From Bacteroidales bacterium (GTDB lineage Bacteria > Bacteroidota > Bacteroidia > Bacteroidales > Muribaculaceae): a stretch of 12,244 bases of DNA. Every line of letters starts with the position of its first letter. Within the stretch, counting starts at the first letter, position 1. Of this stretch, positions 1 to 7,819 are shown one piece after another. Below the pieces are notes generated by a model. That model saw only the letters and a list, made by a program, of their open reading frames with translations, was not told the DNA's origin and did not search any database. A program made the translations under genes and the position numbers. The stretch spans positions 1 to 12,244 of the forward strand of contig SFER01000046.1 in assembly GCA_004557195.1 (NCBI GenBank). Reading direction: 5' to 3'.

Positions 1-477
1 GAAGACCTTGCAGCCTGGAATCCAAATATACGCAGCAAGGCTGCCATACGCACAAGCGACACTCGCCATTTTATTGACCCAAGTATAGGAACTGCTGTGT
101 TGGGATTGGGACCTCAAGATTTGATAAACGACATGAAATCTTTTGGATATTTCTTTGAAGACCTGGTTGTTCGTGATTTGCGTGTCTATGCAGATGCTTT
201 GGATGGTGAATTGTACCATTATCGCGACAGTAATGGACTTGAATGCGACACAGTCCTTCACAGGCGGAATGGAAGTTACGCATTGATTGAAGTAAAGATT
301 GGTGGAGAGCAGAACATTGAAGATGGTGCAACCAATATGATTTCGTTGGCACAGAACATCGACACAGACAAAATGCAAGTTCCTTCGTTCATGGCTGTTA
401 TTGTTGGCGTAGGAAAATATGCTTATCAACGAAAAGATGGAGTTTATGTAATTCCTATTGGATGTCTCAAAGACTAA
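1..477 (+). CDS. AAA ATPase with DUF4143 C-terminal domain, 3' end only
   Basis: The reading frame is open from the first base to the TAA at 475-477, giving the last 158 residues of a protein whose start lies outside the window. A GTG at 97 is an internal codon and not a start, because the upstream codons read as the same family (HFIDPSIGTAVLG is typical). The pattern of a conserved FGYFFEDLVVRDLRVYA helix, then LECDTVL, then ALIEVKIGG fits the DUF4143 domain. That domain has a PD-(D/E)xK nuclease-like core and follows an N-terminal AAA ATPase domain in a large prokaryotic family of poorly known function. The ending GVYVIPIGCLKD is also typical. The acidic residue in LECD and the E-V-K triad are present, so the fold looks intact. 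The Walker motifs would be outside the window. Family assignment is fairly sure; the cellular role is unknown. Confidence 0.8.
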   Translation, partial: EDLAAWNPNIRSKAAIRTSDTRHFIDPSIGTAVLGLGPQDLINDMKSFGYFFEDLVVRDLRVYADALDGELYHYRDSNGLECDTVLHRRNGSYALIEVKIGGEQNIEDGATNMISLAQNIDTDKMQVPSFMAVIVGVGKYAYQRKDGVYVIPIGCLKD

Positions 478-505
478 TACTAAATATAACGTTACTCACA
501 CTAAA

Positions 506-613
506 AAGTCGTTTTCTATCGTTTATGTTACCCCTTTCGGGCTTTATAATAATATGTACGCGAGGAAAGTCAACAAGCAAGTTACGGCAGACGATTTATT
601 CATGAAGGGGTAA
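506..613 (+). pseudogene. Possible 3' remnant of a second ATPase gene
   Basis: In a frame different from the preceding gene, the codons up to the TAA at 611-613 read as a coherent tail containing YVTPFGLYNNMYARKVNKQ followed by VTADDLFMKG. From memory, this resembles the C-terminal end of the archaeal-type ATPases common in Bacteroidales, which often finish with a Tp[FY]G...N.Y...v...t.ddLF pattern. No start codon with a full domain is available upstream, so it would be a decayed fragment rather than a gene. The only ATG in frame (554) would give 19 residues. An alternative is chance coding in an intergenic region. The resemblance is recalled, not computed, so confidence is modest. Confidence 0.33.
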
Positions 614-702
614 AGAACTCCCCGCAGATGTGTATTCCATAAGCATAACCCGGAAATGGAACTTCTTTAAGAATTGAGTTGCGGAAATAAGGGATATTTA
701 TC

Positions 703-733
703 TTGCTTATTTGAGGAATCGGACTTATCTTTG
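703..733 (+). promoter_or_regulatory. Bacteroidota-type promoter of the sensor gene
   Basis: TTG at 703-705 is followed after 20 bases by TATCTTTG at 726-733, matching the Bacteroidota -33/-7 consensus (TTG, N19-21, TAnnTTTG). The last G lies only four bases before the ATG at 738, so transcription would begin at or next to the start codon. Confidence 0.5.
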
Positions 734-737
734 CCGT

Positions 738-3701
738 ATGAAAGCACGACTTGCCGCAATACTGTTAATAATCTTAAGTCATACCATCAACGGCATGGCA
801 CAGTGGTCTATTGTGAGAAACTTTGCCAATGCCGAATATGGCGGAGGAACCCAAACTTGGGGCATCGCTCAACTCGACGACGAGAGAATACTTTTTGCCA
901 ACAAACTCGGGCTGCTTATCTTCGATGGTAACGCCTGGCAGACACACACTGTGAAAAACGGATCGTCATTATACTCGATATATTATGATGAAGCGACACA
1001 AAGAATCTATGCCGGTGCACAAAACGAATATGGCTACTTCTATTTCGATGACTATGGGGTGCTGCAATATCAAATCCTCTCCACCGACCTGCCGGCAAAT
1101 GCGAGCAATTTCGGCGAGATATGGCGAATACACCGCATAAAAACCGACATAATCTTTGAGGCAAAACATTCAATTTTTATCCTTAAAGAAAACGGAAAAA
1201 CAGATATTCTTAACATCCCCTATCGTATCGAGCATTGCGCTGAAATCAATGGTGTGCTGTATATTGCTTGCCGGGAACAGGTGTATATAGTCAAAGGACA
1301 GACGGTGTCGCCTCTCCCTAATGCCGAATCGATAAAAGGGGAAATCGTGAGGGCTATACTCCCTTTCTCGTCGCATAAAAGAACCGGAGTGCTCTTTGTA
1401 ACAGCCGACAGCGGTCTGTGGCTTTACGATGGAAAGAAAATGTCGCCATACAACATCGACCGGGACATACCGGCACCAAACGGCATCGAAATCACCCAAT
1501 CGCTCATGAGCGCGCAAGTGTTTTGTGCCGCAGTGTGCAAGGAATACATAGCATTTGGAACGGTGCGCAACGGCGTGATGCTCAAATCGTTAACCAACGG
1601 CAATGTGTTCCACTCCAACACCTCGTCGGGGATGCAAAACAACACCGTGCTCTCGCTAATGTTCGACAACGACAAAAACATCTGGCTCGGGCTCGACAAC
1701 GGCATCGACTATATGGTGCTCAACACCCCTATCCGCAATCTCTTGAGCAGCGACGATGTGAATCATCTCGGCACCGGATATTCTTCGCTCATCGACGGAA
1801 ACACCCTCTATCTTGGCACCAATCAGGGATTGTTCTATATCGACCTCACACAAGAGCCGATACACCGCGAGGCTCGCCAGGTGAGCGGATTCAACGGACA
1901 AGTGTGGATTCTGCGCAAAATCGGCGACAAGGTGTTGTGTGGTGCCGATGCCGGCGCGTTTGTCGTGAAAGGGCACCATGCCGAGCATATCCCCGGATTG
2001 CAAGGCACTTGGGACTTCAAAACTATAAACAACCACCCCGACCTTATCCTCACCTGCGACTATATGGGATTTGCAATCCTCACTCGGTCGCAACGAAGCA
2101 TTGAATTTGGCTGGCGAATAGACGGCACCGACCTGTCGAGCAACCTTTTTGAACAAGATGCCGATGGCTCACTGTGGGTGAACCACTGGCAGAAAGGCAT
2201 TTACCGGCTAACCCCTACCCAAGATTGGCACCACATCTCCAACATTGAATACTTCTACAGCGGCAACTGCCTCCCGAGCAATGGCGACAACCTTATCTGC
2301 AAAATCGATGGGAAAGTGTATGCCTCCTCTACCGATTGTTTCCGACATTATGACACAAGAACTCACTTGCTCATCAAAGATGAGCTTCTGACATCGGTAT
2401 TCAACCCCGCAGGCAAGGTGATTAGAGTGAAGCAACTCCCGTCGGGCGACCTGTGGGGGCTTTGCAACGTCTCGATTTACTACGCACGGCGACAACGCGA
2501 CGGCTCTTTTACCACCGACAGCATCTCCACAAGGCGTTTTATCCACCAATTGCAAATTGAATTGGGCGATTTGGGCTATTTCAACGAAAACAACACAATT
2601 TTCAATTGCGAAAAGGGGTTCTACGTTATAAACAACTCGCTCCACACCCCCGAACGTACTAAAAAAATACTGATACGCTCGGTGGTGAGCACCAATGCCC
2701 CCGATTCGGTGCTTTTCTCATCGCGCGCAAGCATTTCCAAGCACCTCGACCTGCCCCATTCACTCAATTCAATCCGCATCGAATTTGTACAGCCCGAATA
2801 TAGCGGGAAAAACAATGTGGAATACTCATACTGCCTCCAAGGCTTCGACAAGCAATGGAGCCCCAGGCAGCCTTCGTGCACCAAGGAATACACAAAACTC
2901 GGAAAAGGGGTATATACATTCAGAGTGAGGGCTTACAACCTCGCCACCGGGCAAGAACAAGAGACGGCGCTCAAGATTCACATCCTCCCCGCCTGGTATG
3001 AAACATGGTGGGCATACACCATCTATATCCTGCTCTCGATTGTGTGCATCTACTACCTGTTTCTCTATCTCAAAAAACGTGCCGACCGCGAATTGAGCCG
3101 CGCGCAAGCCGAGCAGGAACGACAACTCCGGGAGCAGCAGGCAATGTTTGAAATCGAGGAAAACAAGCGCCAAAAGGAACTCATGAGACTGCGCAACAGC
3201 CAACTCGAGGTGGAACTCAAACACAAGTCGAGCGAACTCGCCGACAGCATCATGAACTTGGTGCGCAAAAACGATATGCTCCAAGAACTCGACTCGCAGA
3301 TGGAGGAACTCTCCGAGTCGGTGAAACACGAGGAGCGCCGCTCTGCAGTGTCGAAGAAAATCGGAGATATTCGCCGCGGTATCAGAATGAACATGAACGA
3401 TGACGACAACTGGGAAAAATTCCGTGAAAATTTCAATATGGTGTATGACAATTTCATGCACCAGCTCACCACCCACTTCCCCGATCTCAAGAAAAATGAC
3501 CTCAAACTATGCGCCTATCTGCGCATGGGACTCTCATCGAAGGAGATGGCATCGCTACTCAACACCTCGGTGAGGAGTATCGAAACCGCAAGATACCGAT
3601 TGCGCAAGAAACTCAACCTCGGGCAGGGCGAGAACCTCACCTCTTTTATCCAACGCATTCAGTCGGAGCAAAAAACCGACGACGCCGGCAATCTCGATTA
3701 A
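738..3701 (+). CDS. Membrane-bound propeller sensor / LuxR-type HTH regulator
   Basis: Predicted to be a one-piece transmembrane transcription regulator of 987 residues. Residues 1-21 (MKARLAAILLIILSHTINGMA) form a signal peptide. They are followed by a long periplasmic region of beta-propeller repeats, for example DNDKNIWLGLDNGID near 310 and DADGSLWVN near 474, then a Y_Y_Y domain at about 683-750 (VEYSYCLQGFDKQW, YTFRVRAYN). One membrane segment lies at 757-778, a charged coiled coil at about 780-870, and a LuxR/GerE-like helix-turn-helix at about 917-960 (LKLCAYLRMGLSSKEMASLL, then SVRSIETARYRLRKKL). There is no histidine kinase, HATPase or receiver domain, which separates it from hybrid two-component sensors with the same periplasmic part. 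The ligand is unknown; related proteins often sense glycans or their products. ATG 738 is preferred over the TTG at 711 because it begins the signal peptide directly. Confidence 0.88.
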   Translation: MKARLAAILLIILSHTINGMAQWSIVRNFANAEYGGGTQTWGIAQLDDERILFANKLGLLIFDGNAWQTHTVKNGSSLYSIYYDEATQRIYAGAQNEYGYFYFDDYGVLQYQILSTDLPANASNFGEIWRIHRIKTDIIFEAKHSIFILKENGKTDILNIPYRIEHCAEINGVLYIACREQVYIVKGQTVSPLPNAESIKGEIVRAILPFSSHKRTGVLFVTADSGLWLYDGKKMSPYNIDRDIPAPNGIEITQSLMSAQVFCAAVCKEYIAFGTVRNGVMLKSLTNGNVFHSNTSSGMQNNTVLSLMFDNDKNIWLGLDNGIDYMVLNTPIRNLLSSDDVNHLGTGYSSLIDGNTLYLGTNQGLFYIDLTQEPIHREARQVSGFNGQVWILRKIGDKVLCGADAGAFVVKGHHAEHIPGLQGTWDFKTINNHPDLILTCDYMGFAILTRSQRSIEFGWRIDGTDLSSNLFEQDADGSLWVNHWQKGIYRLTPTQDWHHISNIEYFYSGNCLPSNGDNLICKIDGKVYASSTDCFRHYDTRTHLLIKDELLTSVFNPAGKVIRVKQLPSGDLWGLCNVSIYYARRQRDGSFTTDSISTRRFIHQLQIELGDLGYFNENNTIFNCEKGFYVINNSLHTPERTKKILIRSVVSTNAPDSVLFSSRASISKHLDLPHSLNSIRIEFVQPEYSGKNNVEYSYCLQGFDKQWSPRQPSCTKEYTKLGKGVYTFRVRAYNLATGQEQETALKIHILPAWYETWWAYTIYILLSIVCIYYLFLYLKKRADRELSRAQAEQERQLREQQAMFEIEENKRQKELMRLRNSQLEVELKHKSSELADSIMNLVRKNDMLQELDSQMEELSESVKHEERRSAVSKKIGDIRRGIRMNMNDDDNWEKFRENFNMVYDNFMHQLTTHFPDLKKNDLKLCAYLRMGLSSKEMASLLNTSVRSIETARYRLRKKLNLGQGENLTSFIQRIQSEQKTDDAGNLD

Positions 3702-3724
3702 ATTTTCATAACAAGGCATTTAAA

Positions 3725-3756
3725 TTTTGCCAAATCAAATTGTTATTGTACCTTTG
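3725..3756 (+). promoter_or_regulatory. Distal pfkA promoter candidate
   Basis: TTTTG at 3725-3729 is followed after 19 bases by TACCTTTG at 3749-3756, a full match to the Bacteroidota -33/-7 arrangement. It lies 24 bases after the sensor gene's stop and would give a pfkA leader of roughly 115 bases. Confidence 0.55.
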
Positions 3757-3760
3757 AACA

Positions 3761-3850
3761 ATGAAAATTGATGTCGATACAAGTGTTTTTAACAAAAACC
3801 GCCTCATATCAACTAAAATTCATAATTTTGCAAACGAATATATTCACTAA
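3761..3850 (+). CDS. Possible 29-codon leader ORF upstream of pfkA
   Basis: ATG at 3761 opens 29 codons (MKIDVDTSVFNKNRLISTKI and so on) ending at TAA 3848-3850. The ATG sits four bases after the TACCTTTG element, as in the sensor gene, so it could be translated from a leaderless transcript. Composition is A/T-rich like noncoding DNA and a second promoter-like box overlaps it. It is listed as a possibility only. Confidence 0.15.
   Translation: MKIDVDTSVFNKNRLISTKIHNFANEYIH
3823..3830 (+). promoter_or_regulatory. Proximal pfkA promoter box candidate
   Basis: TAATTTTG followed by CA matches the Bacteroidota -7 element about 46 bases before the pfkA ATG. I see no TTG at the expected upstream distance, so this box is incomplete. 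It may be a second start or a chance match in A/T-rich DNA. Confidence 0.35.
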
Positions 3851-3876
3851 AAATTCACTTAAATAAGTCTAAAGTT

Positions 3877-4857
3877 ATGCCGGAAATCAAATGTATCGGA
3901 ATCTTGACATCGGGAGGAGACGCCCCCGGAATGAATGCCGCTATTCGCGCCGTTACCCGTTCTGCAATCTGCGCAGGATATCGTGTAAAAGGCATCTATC
4001 GCGGCTACCGCGGTCTAATCACCGGTGAAATCGTTGAATTCAAGACTCAAAACGTATCTAATATTATCCAAATGGGTGGTACAATCCTCAAAACCGCCCG
4101 TTGTCCGGAATTTAAAACCCCCGAAGGTAGAAAACTCGCCTATGACACCTTGAAACGTGAGGAAATCGATGCTCTCGTGGTGATAGGTGGAGACGGCTCG
4201 TTGTCGGGTGCAAGAGTGTTCGCCACCGAATTTGATGTGCCTATCGTAGGTTTGCCGGGAACAATTGACAACGACCTGTACGGAACCGACACAACAATAG
4301 GATACGACACCGCCCTCAACACAATTATGGAATGTGTCGATAAAATCCGCGATACCGCCACTTCTCACGAGCGCTTGTTCTTCATCGAGGTGATGGGACG
4401 CGATGCCGGATTCCTCGCCCTCAACGGCGCTATTGCTTCGGGTGCCGAAGCCGCAATTATCCCGGAAATCTCCACCGAGGTGGACCAACTTGCCGAACTC
4501 ATCAAGAACGGATTCCGCAAGAGCAAAAACTCCTCTATCGTCCTTGTTGCCGAAAGCCCGGTTACCGGTGGCGCAATGGGTCTCGCCGAGCGCGTGAAGA
4601 ATGAATATCCGCAATACGATGTGCGTGTGTCGATTCTCGGACACTTGCAACGCGGTGGCTCCCCTACTGCCCACGACCGCATCCTCGCTTCCCGCATGGG
4701 CGCAGCCGCTATCGATGCGTTGCTCGATGACCAACGCAATGTGATGATTGGCATCACCAACGATGAAATCGTGTATGTGCCTTTCTCGAAGGCTATCAAA
4801 AACGACAAGCCTATCAACCGCGAACTTCTCAACACGCTTCGTCGTCTCTCGATTTAA
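3877..4857 (+). CDS. pfkA: ATP-dependent 6-phosphofructokinase
   Basis: Catalyses ATP-dependent phosphorylation of fructose 6-phosphate to fructose 1,6-bisphosphate, the committed step of glycolysis, in the cytoplasm. At 326 residues it has the usual length of bacterial PfkA (about 320). Visible motifs are GILTSGGDAPGMNAAIRA (8-25) for nucleotide binding, GGDGS (104-108), the catalytic loop PGTIDND (127-133) with the proton-accepting Asp at 131, MGRDAGF (173-179), and GHLQRGGSP near the C-terminus for substrate and effector binding. Gly in GGDG and Gly in PGTIDND are the ATP-type residues; pyrophosphate-dependent enzymes have Asp and Lys there. It stands alone between its own promoter region and an intrinsic terminator, convergent with the tonB operon. 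The identification is very secure. Confidence 0.97.
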   Translation: MPEIKCIGILTSGGDAPGMNAAIRAVTRSAICAGYRVKGIYRGYRGLITGEIVEFKTQNVSNIIQMGGTILKTARCPEFKTPEGRKLAYDTLKREEIDALVVIGGDGSLSGARVFATEFDVPIVGLPGTIDNDLYGTDTTIGYDTALNTIMECVDKIRDTATSHERLFFIEVMGRDAGFLALNGAIASGAEAAIIPEISTEVDQLAELIKNGFRKSKNSSIVLVAESPVTGGAMGLAERVKNEYPQYDVRVSILGHLQRGGSPTAHDRILASRMGAAAIDALLDDQRNVMIGITNDEIVYVPFSKAIKNDKPINRELLNTLRRLSI

Positions 4858-4880
4858 TTATCGTTTCAATAGCATATCCG

Positions 4881-4908
4881 AGGCGGGCTTTTGTCCGCCT
4901 TTTTTTTT
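4881..4908 (+). terminator. Intrinsic terminator of pfkA
   Basis: AGGCGG (4881-4886) pairs with CCGCCT (4895-4900) around a short loop, followed at once by eight T. It lies 24 bases after the pfkA stop. The reverse strand lacks a T run after the stem, so it should not stop the convergent operon. Confidence 0.9.
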
Positions 4909-4978
4909 CAAAAAACAATCATAATCGGAGAACTACCGCACTGCTATCGCGCGCTACGTTTCACAATTGAAAGAGTGA

Positions 4979-5749
4979 TTATTCAAATCGCCAAGTGATA
5001 GTGCCCACTTGCTCGGTGGTGGTCTCGGTTGATACCGAGAATCGCGATTGCAATGATGCTTTCACACAACTTTCACGCACCGACTTGGATGCCGCCGCGC
5101 TGCCGGAGCCTCCTTGATAGCGTGCGTCGATTACATGCCCTTTGGCGTTGACACGCACCTTTATTATCACCACGCCATCGACTCCGCTTGAGGGACGACC
5201 CCAACTTTCGAGTGTGCGACCACTCAACGAGTGCCCGGGGGCGCCGTTGCTCGCCCCGTTGCTGTCATTGCCCGAGGGGGGACCTGTTTTGCCACTCCCC
5301 GACCCGGTTTTGCCAAATGCCACGCGGCGATTGATGCGCTCAGCCTCTTCTTGCTGGCGCTTGATGCGCTCCTGCTCGGCAAGTTCCTCTTTTGTGGGTC
5401 CGCATTTTTCGGGAGTCTCGTTTTTTTTCACCGTCATCGATGACGGATTGTCGGTGGTAACGAGGTTGGCGTTGTCGCCGGCTTCTCCGGCATCGGTGGC
5501 ATCATCGCCAACAACTGCAGCATCGTTGTTAGATGCCGCAATGTCGTTGCTGTTTGAGAGGTTCATATCACCATACATCACATACTCTCCACCGAAGAGG
5601 ATTTCGCTATCCTTGGGCAGCGGCATATCATCGGGCGGCCACTTGTAGTGAAGATAGGAAAACAAGAGCACCAGCAGAAGCAGCAGATGCGATCCCACTG
5701 TGGCTATTAATGCAATAAGCCGATTGTTATTTCGCTTTTCTTGTTTCAC
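4979..5749 (-). CDS. TonB-like energy transducer
   Basis: Predicted third member of an ExbB-ExbD-TonB type complex that passes proton-motive force from the inner membrane to the outer membrane. The 256-residue product has a short basic N-terminus, one membrane anchor at about 10-33 (IATVGSHLLLLLVLLFSYL), a long periplasmic linker rich in N, D, S and G with a charged stretch around 118-142 (KEELAEQERIKRQQEEAER), and a C-terminal TonB-like domain beginning near GVDGVVIIKVRVNAKGHV. The linker resembles TolA/TonB spacers in design, but the XP-rich repeats of classical TonB are weak. The start is GTG; no ATG lies in frame between it and the exbD stop, 18 bases upstream. It may serve TonB-dependent receptors or a Tol-like envelope function; the sequence alone does not decide. 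Confidence 0.82.
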   Translation of the reverse strand: MKQEKRNNNRLIALIATVGSHLLLLLVLLFSYLHYKWPPDDMPLPKDSEILFGGEYVMYGDMNLSNSNDIAASNNDAAVVGDDATDAGEAGDNANLVTTDNPSSMTVKKNETPEKCGPTKEELAEQERIKRQQEEAERINRRVAFGKTGSGSGKTGPPSGNDSNGASNGAPGHSLSGRTLESWGRPSSGVDGVVIIKVRVNAKGHVIDARYQGGSGSAAASKSVRESCVKASLQSRFSVSTETTTEQVGTITWRFE

Positions 5750-5767
5750 TTTGTTGCTATAAGCCTG

Positions 5768-6193
5768 CTATTTTGCGGGCTTGTTTTGAATTGGTTTTGT
5801 GGCAAGCACCATTTTGAGGTTGGCGCGTGCGCTCTTGTCGAGAATCTCCACCACTTTGCCGTATGGCACAGATTCGTCGGCATATAATGCTATAAAACTG
5901 TCGGGCGACTGCTGCCGGGTGAGGGTGAGGAATGCAATCAACTGGTCTTCATCCACTTGTTGCGGCTCCTCATCGCCAAATTGCGCAAAGATGTTGAAAT
6001 CCTTGTCGAGATACACGCGAGTCCCCGGCTTGATGGCTGTCTGCTCTCCGCTTTGCGGGAGGCTCACCTCAAGGGCAGTGGGGAATACAAATGTAGATGT
6101 AACCATGAAGAATATGAGCAACAGGAAGATAACATCGGTCATCGATGCCATGCTGAACCCCGACATCATGTTATGTTGACGCTTGAGTGCCAT
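5768..6193 (-). CDS. exbD: ExbD/TolR family biopolymer transport protein
   Basis: Small inner-membrane protein of 141 residues, typical of ExbD/TolR. It has a short cytoplasmic N-terminus, one membrane helix at about 20-38 (DVIFLLLIFFMVTSTFVF) and a periplasmic domain. The helix begins with Asp20 in MTDVIF, the position of the conserved proton-carrying Asp of this family (Asp25 in E. coli ExbD). The periplasmic part (VYLDKDFNIFAQFGDEEPQQ, then YADESVPYGKVVEILD) matches the usual ExbD fold. It starts 6 bases after the exbB stop and ends 18 bases before the tonB-like gene. It should form the proton-driven motor with the ExbB product. Confidence 0.95.
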   Translation of the reverse strand: MALKRQHNMMSGFSMASMTDVIFLLLIFFMVTSTFVFPTALEVSLPQSGEQTAIKPGTRVYLDKDFNIFAQFGDEEPQQVDEDQLIAFLTLTRQQSPDSFIALYADESVPYGKVVEILDKSARANLKMVLATKPIQNKPAK

Positions 6194-6199
6194 TGTCGT

Positions 6200-6928
6200 T
6201 TACTTTTTCACCGGCTCGTTGAGCAGGTCCATAAATTCCATGGTCTTAGCCTCGAGTTGGTTCATCACGCGATTGACACGCGACACCAAATAGTTGTAGG
6301 CAAACATTGCGATGATGCCCACAATAAGACCGGCAACTGTTGTTACAAGCGCCTCGTAAATGCCATTGGCGAGGATGCTCACATTGGCACTTCCTCCGGC
6401 ACTCGCAAGCGCAAAGAATGCCTCCACCATACCAATCACTGTTCCCAAGAAACCAATCATAGGCGCTCCGGCGGCTGTTGTTGCAAGCCATGAGAACCCT
6501 TTTTCGAGACGGGCCACCTCGAGATTACCCACATTCTCGATAGCCACAAGCACATCGTTCATGGGGCGTCCGATACGGGAGACACCTTTCTGGATGAGGC
6601 GGGCGTAGGGGGTGTTGGTGTTCTTGCAAAGTTTCATCGCGCTCTCAAATTCACCCTCGGTGATATAGTCTTTGATGCGCTTCATGAATGTGCGGTCTTC
6701 CTTGAGCGCCGCCTTGAGCACAAGTGAGCGCTCCACAAGGATATAGATGCACACAAGCGACAACGCGAGGAGGGGAATCATAATGAAACCGCCTTTGAGA
6801 CAAAGGTCCCACACCGACAATTCCTGCTCAATCACTTGTGGTGTCGCCTGCGACAAGGTGTCGGGAACTACTGCGGCGGCATCGGGTGCCTGGAGCAATA
6901 TGGTTGATAATATCGAATCTAAAATCAT
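6200..6928 (-). CDS. exbB: MotA/TolQ/ExbB family proton channel protein
   Basis: Inner-membrane stator subunit of 242 residues. Three membrane segments are visible: about 46-66 (GGFIMIPLLALSLVCIYILV), 147-176 (WLATTAAGAPMIGFLGTVIG) and 188-216 (GIYEALVTTVAGLIVGIIAM). The AAGAPMIGFLGTVIGM and ALVTTVAGLIVGI segments are hallmark ExbB/TolQ sequences that line the channel. A 45-residue N-terminal extension containing a Gln-rich stretch precedes the first helix, as in many Bacteroidota homologues. It follows pdxJ by 20 bases and precedes exbD by 6, so it is almost surely co-transcribed. Whether it serves TonB-dependent nutrient uptake or a Tol-type role is not decided by sequence. Confidence 0.95.
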   Translation of the reverse strand: MILDSILSTILLQAPDAAAVVPDTLSQATPQVIEQELSVWDLCLKGGFIMIPLLALSLVCIYILVERSLVLKAALKEDRTFMKRIKDYITEGEFESAMKLCKNTNTPYARLIQKGVSRIGRPMNDVLVAIENVGNLEVARLEKGFSWLATTAAGAPMIGFLGTVIGMVEAFFALASAGGSANVSILANGIYEALVTTVAGLIVGIIAMFAYNYLVSRVNRVMNQLEAKTMEFMDLLNEPVKK

Positions 6929-6948
6929 TGCTATATATAATTAAATGT

Positions 6949-7662
6949 TTACTTTAACGCATCTTTATATGCCTTGATTGTGTCTTTAAGCCCCATGTAG
7001 AGAGCGTCGCAGATGAGGCAGTGTCCAATCGACACCTCATTGAGATAAGGCACATTTTGGGCAAAGAATTTGAGGTTCTTAAGGCTCAGGTCGTGCCCGG
7101 CATTGAGTCCGAGACCCGCCTTGTGGGCTGCTATCGCCGCCTCTACATAGGGTTGAACAGCCTTCTTGGGGTCGGTGAGAAAATCGACGGCATAAGGTTC
7201 GGTGTATAATTCCACACGGTCGGCACCGGTGCGTGCCGCATCGTTGATGTTTTGGATATCGGTGCCTACGAAGATGCTGGTGCGCACTCCGGCTTCCTTG
7301 AAGCGCTCCACGACTTGTGTTAGGAACTCGATATTCGGTCCGACAATCCAGCCGCTGGTCGATGTGATGGCATCGGGGGCATCGGGAACGAGGGTTACCT
7401 GCTCCGGCTTAACCTCACACACAAGTTCGATAAACTCGGGCGACGGGTACCCTTCGATGTTGAATTCGGTTTTCACGAGCGGACGGAGGGCATAGACATC
7501 GCTGCGGCGAATGTGTCTCTCGTCGGGGCGTGGATGAACTGTGATGCCGTCGGCACCAAAAGCCTCGCAATCAATCGCAACTTGCGTTACATCGGGCATA
7601 TTTCCACCACGCGCATTGCGCAAAGTGGCGATTTTATTAATATTTACACTTAAATTTATCAT
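6949..7662 (-). CDS. pdxJ: Pyridoxine 5'-phosphate synthase
   Basis: Condenses 1-deoxyxylulose 5-phosphate with 3-amino-2-oxopropyl phosphate to pyridoxine 5'-phosphate, the last ring-forming step of the DXP-dependent vitamin B6 pathway. At 237 residues it has the family length (about 240) and a TIM-barrel layout. Visible motifs are VNINKIATLRNARGG (6-20), GADGITVHPRPDERHI (36-51) with His43, Arg45 and His50, Glu70 in FNIEGYPS, TLVPD (90-94), and NAGHDLSLKN late in the chain with the second catalytic His. It is the first gene of the minus-strand cluster ending in the TonB-like gene. The metabolic link between B6 synthesis and the ExbBD motor is not obvious; the grouping is, to my knowledge, common in Bacteroidales. 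It is divergent from nadK. Confidence 0.97.
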   Translation of the reverse strand: MINLSVNINKIATLRNARGGNMPDVTQVAIDCEAFGADGITVHPRPDERHIRRSDVYALRPLVKTEFNIEGYPSPEFIELVCEVKPEQVTLVPDAPDAITSTSGWIVGPNIEFLTQVVERFKEAGVRTSIFVGTDIQNINDAARTGADRVELYTEPYAVDFLTDPKKAVQPYVEAAIAAHKAGLGLNAGHDLSLKNLKFFAQNVPYLNEVSIGHCLICDALYMGLKDTIKAYKDALK

Positions 7663-7731
7663 TTATTTCTCTCCTGAAAAGAATATATGTCAAATTTGAT
7701 TGAATTGATATGAGTAATCACAAATTATGAT

Positions 7732-7739
7732 TAAATTTG
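7732..7739 (+). promoter_or_regulatory. nadK promoter box candidate
   Basis: TAAATTTG followed by C matches the Bacteroidota -7 element and would start transcription near 7745, giving a leader of about 75 bases for nadK. The nearest upstream TTG (7705-7707) is 24 bases away, longer than ideal. Confidence 0.4.
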
Positions 7740-7759
7740 CAATCCTATAATCGTAGATG

Positions 7760-7767
7760 CAAAATTA
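7760..7767 (-). promoter_or_regulatory. pdxJ operon promoter box candidate
   Basis: Read on the minus strand, 7767-7760 is TAATTTTG, a -7 type match. Transcription would begin near 7754 and run leftward, giving a leader of about 90 bases to pdxJ. No clear -33 TTG is seen. The start would face the nadK start. Confidence 0.4.
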
Positions 7768-7819
7768 ATACGAAAATATATAATTAGCATAGAAAAAAAC
7801 ATAAAAAATAACAATTTCG

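Noticed and set aside
97..477. Complete 126-residue protein from GTG 97
   Set aside because: The frame continues unbroken to base 1 with family-like residues, so this is the 3' end of a longer gene.
562..571. GAGGAAAGTC resembling the conserved RNase P RNA segment
   Set aside because: The other RNase P hallmarks (ACAGAAA, the paired GGTAAACCCC-type segment) are absent, and the stretch fits a protein remnant better.
528..613. 9-bp inverted repeat TTACCCCTT / AAGGGGTAA
   Set aside because: The 68 bases between show no further pairing and no T run follows; it coincides with the coding remnant and is likely chance.
711..737. TTG 711 as start of the sensor protein
   Set aside because: It adds nine residues before a complete signal peptide and lies within the promoter; ATG 738 is better.
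4908..4978. Terminator for the minus-strand tonB operon
   Set aside because: No stem followed by a T run is visible on the minus strand between the tonB-like stop and the pfkA terminator.
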